Shown here in pieces: positions 1 through 4,952 of a stretch of 6,485 nucleotides of DNA. The notes beneath the pieces are model-generated. The model had not been told where the DNA came from. It did no database searches and worked only from the letters and a program-made list of their open reading frames with translations. Position 1 is the stretch's first letter. Each line of letters begins with the position of its first letter. A program made the position numbers and the translations under genes. The stretch is from assembly GCA_964439435.1 (NCBI GenBank), contig CAYTOF010000091.1, forward strand, positions 1 through 6,485, read 5' to 3'. This DNA is from CAYTOF01 sp964439435 (GTDB lineage: Bacteria; Bacillota; Clostridia; Oscillospirales; QAMX01).

Positions 1-1
1 T

Positions 2-868
2 ATCGGCCTGCAAAACGGGGGTTTGGTGAAATCGGATCCGGCCACAATCATTGCCATTGGCGATCTCGGGCAGCCGGAGGTGTTGCTCGCCGCTTTCGGC
101 GTCCTGATTACGGCCGTTTTGCTCGCTCGCAAAGTGCGCGGGGCGATCTTGTGGGGCATCCTGGCCACCACCGTCCTGGGCATGCCCTTTGGAGTGACCA
201 GCCTGCCCGATAGCATAGTCAAATGGCCTAGTTTTGCCACTTGGGCGCCGGTCTTTGGCAAGCTGGATATCAGGGGAGCCCTGGGAATTGGTCTTTTCGA
301 AGTAATCTTTGCGTTTCTGTTTGTGGACGTCTTTGACACAGTCGGCACTCTTATTGGTGTGGCCAGCAAGGGCAACCTTCTCGACAAAGAGGGAAAATTG
401 CCCAAAGCAAGAGAAGCTCTTTTTGCAGACGCTGTAGGAACAGTGGCCGGCGCAGCCCTTGGAACTTCAACTGTCACAAGCTATGTTGAAAGCTCGGCAG
501 GAGTGGCTGAAGGCGGTCGTACCGGACTGACAGCACTGACCACAGGCATATTGTTTATCGTAGCACTTGTTTTCTCGCCGCTGTTTTTGGCTATACCCTC
601 TTTTGCCACAGCACCAATCCTTGTGATTGTCGGTTTGTTTATGATGACAGCCATCACAAAGGTTGACTTTGGTGATATGACAGAAGCTCTTCCCGCATTC
701 CTTACAATTCTGATGATGCCTCTTTCTTACAGCATTGCACACGGAATCATGATAGGCATGTTGTCTTGGGTGTTTATCAAGCTGGTTTCCGGACAAGCAA
801 AAAAGGTCAGTATCTTAATGTATATATTGGCTGTTTTGTTTATCCTTGCAATCATATTCAAATTCTGA
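2..868 (+). CDS. NCS2-family purine (guanine/hypoxanthine/adenine) permease, AzgA/PbuG type, 5'-truncated by the window
   Basis: This is the C-terminal 288 residues of an inner-membrane nucleobase:cation symporter. The frame is open to the window edge and begins IGLQNGG, a conserved internal segment of the family. The TTG at 23 is therefore not the start, and roughly 150 N-terminal residues lie upstream. Seen in the sequence: several long hydrophobic segments; the signature VDVFDTVGTLIGVASKGNLL (about residues 98-117 of the fragment), where the acidic residues lie in a family substrate-binding helix; and ESSAGVAEGGRTG (about residues 159-171), the conserved glycine-rich segment typical of COG2252 proteins. 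The C-terminus ends in a hydrophobic helix and FKF, as expected for a complete end. From family knowledge, members import guanine, hypoxanthine or adenine with protons for purine salvage; the exact base cannot be read here. The promoter and any purine riboswitch would be upstream, out of view. A hairpin terminator follows 22 bases after the stop. GC content falls noticeably from the 5' part to the 3' part. Confidence 0.93.
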   Translation: MGLQNGGLVKSDPATIIAIGDLGQPEVLLAAFGVLITAVLLARKVRGAILWGILATTVLGMPFGVTSLPDSIVKWPSFATWAPVFGKLDIRGALGIGLFEVIFAFLFVDVFDTVGTLIGVASKGNLLDKEGKLPKAREALFADAVGTVAGAALGTSTVTSYVESSAGVAEGGRTGLTALTTGILFIVALVFSPLFLAIPSFATAPILVIVGLFMMTAITKVDFGDMTEALPAFLTILMMPLSYSIAHGIMIGMLSWVFIKLVSGQAKKVSILMYILAVLFILAIIFKF

Positions 869-890
869 GAAAATCAAAAATATATGACTA

Positions 891-934
891 AAAACAAAGC
901 ATCACCGGCTAATCCTCCGGTGATGCTTTGTTTT
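891..934 (+). terminator. Rho-independent terminator of the permease gene
   Basis: A perfect 18-bp inverted repeat (arms 891-908 and 917-934, core GCATCACCGG/CCGGTGATGC) encloses an 8-nt loop. The descending arm ends in TTTGTTTT and the ascending arm starts AAAACAAA, so the A/T ends form the U-tract on either strand. It may therefore work in both directions. It isolates the permease from the T-box unit. Confidence 0.9.
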
Positions 935-1084
935 GGGAAATTCAATAGAGAAAAGTACCTTTATAATTTTGTACAACAAGGTGATATTTCACTTGGTTGA
1001 GGATTTTCCTACAAGGGATTGTTGTTTATGCCAAAGTCATATTGTTGATGAGAGACAGAAAAAAGAAATATTGTATCAAAAGCC
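935..1084. other. Intergenic spacer with no recognised gene
   Basis: This is AT-rich sequence between the permease terminator and the T-box promoter. It holds an isolated TATAAT (962-967) with no convincing -35, and a small imperfect hairpin (977-984 with 989-995). Neither is strong enough to call, and no ribosome-binding site with a plausible reading frame is present. Confidence 0.6.
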
Positions 1085-1113
1085 TTGACAATCTGAGTTT
1101 TCTTTGTTATGAT
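1085..1113 (+). promoter_or_regulatory. Sigma-A type promoter for the T-box/lyase transcript
   Basis: A perfect -35 TTGACA (1085-1090) is followed after 17 bases by TATGAT (1108-1113), one mismatch from consensus. The predicted start, about 1120-1121, lies a few bases before the base of T-box Stem I (1124). That position agrees independently with the leader structure. With so strong a promoter, control is probably by transcription attenuation rather than initiation. Confidence 0.85.
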
Positions 1114-1120
1114 ATTTTGC

Positions 1121-1391
1121 AATGGCTGAGACGGAAAGAAAGATATCCCAAATTTGCTTTCAGAGAGTCTGCGGTTGGTGCGAGCAGATGCAAACGGATA
1201 TGTAAATACATTCCCGAGCTGATGCTCTGAACATTAAAATCAGTAGGAGCATACGCAAGCCCTGCGTTATCGGGGCAGGAATTGTCAGATTCCCATAAGT
1301 GGCGGCGTATTTTAAGCCGCAAAAAGGGTGGTACCGCGGATTATTTTCGCCCCTTTGGCAGATTGACCATTTGCCAAAGGGGCGTTTTATT
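1121..1391 (+). ncRNA. T-box riboswitch leader, predicted tRNA-Tyr specificity (UAC specifier)
   Basis: The leader senses aminoacylation of a tRNA and switches between terminator and antiterminator. Stem I is readable: basal pairing 1124-1127/1217-1220 with a GA-rich (K-turn-like) internal loop; GGAA/TTCC 1133-1136/1211-1214; ATATCC/GGATAT 1143-1148/1196-1201; TTTGC/GCAAA 1153-1157/1190-1194; AGAGAG bulge 1162-1167; and distal hairpin 1168-1172/1184-1188 with the GGTTGGTG-type loop. The 3' side of the specifier loop (1202-1210) ends TAC-A, so the specifier is 1207-1209, the Tyr codon matching anticodon GUA. Further elements are Stem II pairing 1222-1227/1247-1252, which includes AGTAGG, Stem III 1253-1257/1263-1267, and two extra hairpins (1278-1282/1289-1293 and 1302-1306/1316-1320). 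The T-box sequence AGGGTGGTACCGCG is at 1325-1338. Its UGGU bulge (1329-1332) pairs with an NCCA end carrying discriminator A, which fits tRNA-Tyr and argues against tRNA-Trp (usually G73). The T-box call is near certain; the Tyr assignment is strong inference. Confidence 0.93.
1348..1391 (+). terminator. T-box attenuator terminator, mutually exclusive with the antiterminator
   Basis: A 13-bp perfect stem (1348-1360 with 1372-1384; CGCCCCTTTGGCA/TGCCAAAGGGGCG) is followed by TTTTATT. The 5' arm also pairs with the T-box region: CCCTTT (1351-1356) with AAAGGG (1323-1328), and CGC (1348-1350) with GCG (1336-1338). Binding of uncharged tRNA would stabilise that alternative pairing and allow read-through into the lyase gene. 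Confidence 0.92.
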
Positions 1392-1406
1392 ATGAAAATT
1401 TCTTAT

Positions 1407-1411
1407 GGAGG
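1407..1411 (+). promoter_or_regulatory. Shine-Dalgarno site that fixes the lyase start
   Basis: GGAGG lies 5 bases before ATG 1417. The in-frame ATG at 1405 overlaps this site and would extend the protein by four residues (MEDF). It has no separate Shine-Dalgarno at normal spacing, so 1417 is preferred. Confidence 0.85.
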
Positions 1412-1416
1412 ATTTT

Positions 1417-2865
1417 ATGGCTAAAGTAACATTTATGTCGGGGGAGAATGTCCCGTTGGAGATGCACAAGGTGCGCATGGTTCAAAAGGTCAACCTGCTG
1501 CCCGTGGAAGAACGCGCAAAATGCATGGAAGAGGCCGGCTACAACACATTTTTGTTGAAAAACCGCGATGTATTTTTGGACATGCTCACAGACAGCGGCG
1601 TGAATGCGATGAGCGAAAACCAATATGCATCGATGATGCAGGCAGATGACAGCTACGCCGGTTCAGAGACATTTTACCGTCTTGAAAAGGTGTTGCAGGA
1701 CATCTTCGGAATGAAATACTTTTTGCCGGCACACCAAGGACGTGCCTGCGAAAACATCATATCCCAGACATTGGTCAAGCCGGAGACAACGGTATTGATG
1801 AACTACCACTTCACCACAACCAAAGCCCATATCACCCTAATGGGAGGCACCATTGAGGAAATCATCATAGATGAAGGTTTGGAAATAAAGAGCACACTGC
1901 CCTTTAAAGGCAATATTGACATAAGCAAATTAGAGGCTGCCATTGCAAGACTCGGAAAAGACAAAATCGCCTTTGTACGGGTGGAGGCGGGCACCAACCT
2001 CGTGGGTGGGCAACCCGTATCCATGGCCAACATGCGTGAGGTCTCGAAAATCTGTCGTGAAGCGGGCATCACCCTTGTATACGATGCAAGCCTCATGGCA
2101 GACAATCTGTATTTCATAAAGATGCGCGAAGCGGAGTATGAAAAGAAAGAGATCAAAGACATTGTGAGAGAAATCGCCTCACTTTTCGACATTGTCTACT
2201 TCTCCGCACGCAAACTTGGCGCCGCCAGAGGCGGGGGCATACTCACTTCAAATGACGCCCTCTATATCAAGATGCGCGAGCTCATACCGCTGTTTGAAGG
2301 CTTTATCACCTATGGCGGCATGTCTGTTAGGGAGATGGAAGCCATGGCGGTGGGTTTGGTTGAGACAATGGACATGGACATCATAAGTCAGACACCCATA
2401 TTTGTGGAGGCGCTCTGCGAGGAGCTCTCCGCGCGAGGAGTTCCCGTGGTGACACCGCCGGGAGGTCTTGGCTGCCATGTGGATGCGATGGCGTTTTGCT
2501 CTCATTTGCCCCAAAGCCAGTATCCCGCAGGTGCCTTGAATGCCGCATTGTTTATAGCAAGCGGAGTCAGAGGTATGGAACGCGGCACCTTAAGCGAACA
2601 GAGAAACTCCGATGGCAGTGAGCGTTTTGCCGAGATGGAACTGGTGCGGCTCGCGATTCCCAAACGCGTATTCACGCTCTCTCAAATCAAATACACAGCC
2701 GACAGACTTGCCTGGCTCTTTGCCAATCGTCACCTCATTGGCGGTCTTGAATTTGTCGAGGAGCCCAGCGTGCTGCGCTTTTTCTTTGGCAGATTGAAAC
2801 CCCTGACAAACTGGCCGCAACAGTTGGCTGCCAAATTTCGTGAGGACTTCGGCGAAAGCCTGTAA
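1417..2865 (+). CDS. PLP-dependent beta-eliminating lyase, tyrosine phenol-lyase/tryptophanase family (divergent member)
   Basis: This is a cytoplasmic fold-type I PLP enzyme of 482 residues; from memory TPL is about 456 and TnaA about 471. It aligns with Citrobacter TPL (recalled sequence) throughout, for example EEAGYNTFLL, LTDSGVNAMS, YAGSETFY, QGR, FTTT, NLVGGQPVSMANMR and RFF. Equivalents of TPL functional residues that are kept are Tyr71 (Y80), Arg100 (R109), Phe123/Thr124 (F132/T133), Asn185 (N194), Asp214 (D223), the PLP-binding Lys257 (K266 in SARK), Arg381 (R389 in MERG), Arg404 (R411) and Phe448 (F455). The MERG arginine marks TPL rather than tryptophanase. TPL splits L-tyrosine into phenol, pyruvate and ammonia, reversibly. 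Odd points: Arg217 becomes Leu (L226), Lys256 becomes Arg (R265), His343 becomes Leu (L351), the segment after the catalytic lysine is LGAARGGG instead of DCLVNIGG, and there is a C-terminal extension of about 18 residues. The family is certain; the substrate (Tyr, Trp, a Cys derivative or another) is open. Expression is controlled by a Tyr T-box, so it should rise when tyrosine is scarce. Confidence 0.9.
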   Translation: MAKVTFMSGENVPLEMHKVRMVQKVNLLPVEERAKCMEEAGYNTFLLKNRDVFLDMLTDSGVNAMSENQYASMMQADDSYAGSETFYRLEKVLQDIFGMKYFLPAHQGRACENIISQTLVKPETTVLMNYHFTTTKAHITLMGGTIEEIIIDEGLEIKSTLPFKGNIDISKLEAAIARLGKDKIAFVRVEAGTNLVGGQPVSMANMREVSKICREAGITLVYDASLMADNLYFIKMREAEYEKKEIKDIVREIASLFDIVYFSARKLGAARGGGILTSNDALYIKMRELIPLFEGFITYGGMSVREMEAMAVGLVETMDMDIISQTPIFVEALCEELSARGVPVVTPPGGLGCHVDAMAFCSHLPQSQYPAGALNAALFIASGVRGMERGTLSEQRNSDGSERFAEMELVRLAIPKRVFTLSQIKYTADRLAWLFANRHLIGGLEFVEEPSVLRFFFGRLKPLTNWPQQLAAKFREDFGESL

Positions 2866-2904
2866 TTCAAACGACAGCTTGTTTTATTAAAGCGTCACAG
2901 ATAT

Positions 2905-2973
2905 AAACGCAAAGCAGCTTCAAATCCCCATTCCTTCCATGGCTTTAGGATGATTTGAGGCTGCTTTGCGTTT
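2905..2973 (+). terminator. Long hairpin, probable terminator of the lyase gene
   Basis: Arms 2905-2926 and 2952-2973 form a 22-bp stem with one G-U pair (outer part AAACGCAAAGCAGC/GCTGCTTTGCGTTT, inner part TCAAATC/GATTTGA) around a 25-nt loop. ACAG (2897-2900) and CTGT (2974-2977) could extend it past a bulge. The U-tract is weak (TTTCTGTCTG). It may therefore act as a terminator of modest strength or as a 3'-end stabilising structure. Confidence 0.7.
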
Positions 2974-3071
2974 CTGTCTGAAAATGTGCACCTTGCTGCC
3001 AATCAAAGAGATGCATTCTGCGGGGAAAGGCGAAAAACCTGTCATGTTTTTATCTTTTTTTGTCGTCATTC

Positions 3072-3100
3072 TTGACAGATAGCTCATATTAGAATATGAT
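3072..3100 (+). promoter_or_regulatory. Sigma-A type promoter for the tandem DUF4838 genes
   Basis: TTGACA (3072-3077), a 17-base spacer and TATGAT (3095-3100) give the same hexamers and spacing as the T-box promoter. T-rich sequence at about 3045-3061 lies just upstream and could act like an UP element. The predicted start is about 3107, giving a leader of under 30 bases, too short for a riboswitch. This also rules out the upstream in-frame ATG at 3096, which lies inside the -10 box. Confidence 0.85.
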
Positions 3101-3134
3101 GAATGCGAATAATGACTATAAAAAGGAGAGAACT

Positions 3135-4889
3135 ATGTTCACAATAAAATCGGGTCTTCAAGATATGAACATCGTCATTTCGCGAAAAGCACAACCTGCG
3201 GTGCGTCACGGAGCGCGGGAACTTGCCCATCATCTTTCTCGTATTGTAGACAGAGAATTTCCCATAATATACGACAATATGCGCAAAAGCGGACCGGAGC
3301 TTTGGGTGGGGTTCAGCCAAAGAACGGCAGAGCTTGATATTCCGAAACAAGAGGAACTTGGCAAAGAGGAACTGCTCATCGAAACTTTCGGCGAAAACCT
3401 GTTGCTTGTCGGAGGAGAACTCCGAGGCACGCTTTATGCCGTCTATGAGTTTTTAGAGGAGCTCTGCGGTGTGCGTTGGTTTTCCAATGACTGCACCTAT
3501 ATTCCCAAAGCGACAAAACTCGAATTTCCGGAGTTAAAGATCCGCAAGAGGCCTGTATTCGAATATCGGGAGAGCAATTACTATGTCTTTCAAAATGCAG
3601 ATTTTGCCGCGCGCAATCGTTTGAACGGCTCGCTGTCAAACCTTTCAGAAGAGCATGGAGGAGGCACTAAGTACACATATTTTGTGCACAGTTTCGACAC
3701 CCTCATACCGCCGAAAGTCTATATGGAATCCAACCCCGAATACTATGCCCTGAGGGACGGTGTGCGTGCGGCAGAAGGTTATTATTCTCAGCTCTGCTTG
3801 ACAAATCCGGATGTACTGAAAATCTCCACAGAGCATGTGCTCAACGCTATTAAAAACAATCCCGATACAAATATTATCTCCGTATCTCAAAACGACGGTA
3901 CACAGCCATGTCAGTGTGAGAGTTGCCAAGCAATAGTTAAAAAAGAGGGCAGTGAGATAGGTCCGATTCTCTATTTTGTCAACGCGATTGCAGAGGAAGT
4001 GGAAAAGCACTACCCTGATGTGCTCATAGACACCCTTGCCTATGACTATTCCCGCAAACCTTCAAAGCATGTGCGTCCGAGACACAACGTGATTGTGCGG
4101 CTCTGCTCCTTTGAGTGCTGCTTCTCGCATCCCTTGGCGGAGTGCGGCGTGATTGCCGATGCAAAAAAAGCGGGCACACCCCCTGAGTTTGAGGATTTCA
4201 CCGGAGATGTCAGAGCTTGGGCACAGATTGCCGACAGGCTCTATGTCTGGGACTATGTTGTGGATTTTGAGTTTTATATAAACATCCACCCCAATTTCCA
4301 GGTGCTCAAAGAGAACATCAAGTTCTTTGCAGAGCACAACCTTGAGGGCGTGTTTGAAGAGTCCGCGGCCATTCCAAAGTCTGAAATGGGAGAGCTTAGG
4401 GCGTGGTTGCTTGCAAAGCTTTTGTGGAACCCCGATTTCGATGTGGACAAAGGCATGGATGAGTTCCTCACCGCATATTTCGGGCCGGCGGGAGAACAGA
4501 TTAGAGGGTATCTTGACATCTCAAAACAGGCATTGCTTGAATCGGGGTATCACATCAGCCTCGGAGACACACCCACTGCACCCTTTATCACAGCGGAGTT
4601 GCTTGAAAAGATCGATGTGTATTTTGACAAGGCAGAAGAGCTGGTGGCAGATGAGCCTGTCTACCTTGAAAGAGTGAGAAAAGAACGCATAGGCATCAGA
4701 TTTACATGGTTTTTCCATAAAAAACCCGATGCAATGCGCGAAAAAGAAGCCGACGAATTTATAAAAGATGCAAAAGCACTGGGATTTACAAGATTTTCTG
4801 CAAAATGGGGCACAACTAATACGCGCCGCATAGCCATCAGAGGCGTATGGCCCCCCACAGAGGAAGATATGGAAGTTATAAGAGACTAA
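3135..4889 (+). CDS. DUF4838 protein with an alpha-glucuronidase-like N-terminal domain (predicted glycosidase), copy 1
   Basis: The 584-residue protein has no signal peptide or membrane segment, so it should be cytoplasmic. Start 3135 is chosen for AAGGAG at 3123-3128, 6 bases upstream. Residues 1 to about 130 resemble the GH67-type N-terminal domain found before many TIM-barrel glycosidases: ELAHHLSRIV, ELWVGFSQRT, and LLVGGELRGTLYAVYEFLEE then CGVRWF. Residues from about 140 match DUF4838 as I recall it: YYSQLCLTNPDVL, SVSQNDG (251-255), the CxCxxC motif (Cys259, 261, 264), FVNAIAEEVEKHYPDVLIDTLAYDYSRKP, RLCSFECCFSHP (324-333), YVWDYVVDFEFY and EGVFEES (404-410), then LRAWLLAKLLWNPDFDVD. 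Acidic residues D254, D373, E408 and E409 are candidates for catalysis, but I cannot assign them. DUF4838 proteins are thought to act on carbohydrates; the substrate is unknown to me. It has its own promoter and is followed after 63 bases by a paralog, with no terminator between, so the pair is probably one operon. Confidence 0.88.
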   Translation: MFTIKSGLQDMNIVISRKAQPAVRHGARELAHHLSRIVDREFPIIYDNMRKSGPELWVGFSQRTAELDIPKQEELGKEELLIETFGENLLLVGGELRGTLYAVYEFLEELCGVRWFSNDCTYIPKATKLEFPELKIRKRPVFEYRESNYYVFQNADFAARNRLNGSLSNLSEEHGGGTKYTYFVHSFDTLIPPKVYMESNPEYYALRDGVRAAEGYYSQLCLTNPDVLKISTEHVLNAIKNNPDTNIISVSQNDGTQPCQCESCQAIVKKEGSEIGPILYFVNAIAEEVEKHYPDVLIDTLAYDYSRKPSKHVRPRHNVIVRLCSFECCFSHPLAECGVIADAKKAGTPPEFEDFTGDVRAWAQIADRLYVWDYVVDFEFYINIHPNFQVLKENIKFFAEHNLEGVFEESAAIPKSEMGELRAWLLAKLLWNPDFDVDKGMDEFLTAYFGPAGEQIRGYLDISKQALLESGYHISLGDTPTAPFITAELLEKIDVYFDKAEELVADEPVYLERVRKERIGIRFTWFFHKKPDAMREKEADEFIKDAKALGFTRFSAKWGTTNTRRIAIRGVWPPTEEDMEVIRD

Positions 4890-4952
4890 AGGATTCGACA
4901 TATCGCCATACCACAGTTTTTTTAATCATGTCAGAATAAAAGGGAGGATATT
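4890..4952 (+). other. Intergenic spacer between the tandem paralogs, with the copy 2 ribosome-binding site
   Basis: The 63-base gap has no hairpin before its T-run (4914-4921) and no good promoter. It carries a strong Shine-Dalgarno GGGAGG (4942-4947), 5 bases before ATG 4953. Co-transcription of both copies with independent translation of copy 2 is the simplest reading. Confidence 0.65.

Noticed and set aside
467..796. Minus-strand ORF of 109 codons opposite the permease, and similar minus-strand ORFs elsewhere
   Set aside because: Antisense shadows of clear plus-strand genes, with no ribosome-binding sites or family features.
962..967. TATAAT as a second promoter
   Set aside because: No acceptable -35 at 16-18 bases upstream and no identifiable product.
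1202..1210. Tryptophan specificity for the T-box, as the family also contains tryptophanase
   Set aside because: There is no UGG in the specifier loop, and the UGGU bulge fits discriminator A rather than the G usual for tRNA-Trp.
997..1230. Plus-strand ORF of 77 codons upstream of the lyase
   Set aside because: It spans the T-box promoter and Stem I, has no ribosome-binding site and shows no protein-like family features; the RNA structure explains the sequence.
1405..1416. Upstream ATG start for the lyase (MEDF extension)
   Set aside because: It overlaps the Shine-Dalgarno that serves ATG 1417 and has none of its own at normal spacing.
3039..3078. CTGTCA/TGACAG inverted repeat overlapping the -35 box as an operator
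   Set aside because: It has only six bases per arm, 28 bases apart, and one arm is largely the consensus -35; chance is sufficient.
3096..3134. Upstream ATG start for DUF4838 copy 1
   Set aside because: It lies inside the -10 box, upstream of the predicted transcription start; ATG 3135 has a good ribosome-binding site.
4914..4921. T-run between the DUF4838 genes as a terminator
   Set aside because: No stem-loop precedes it.
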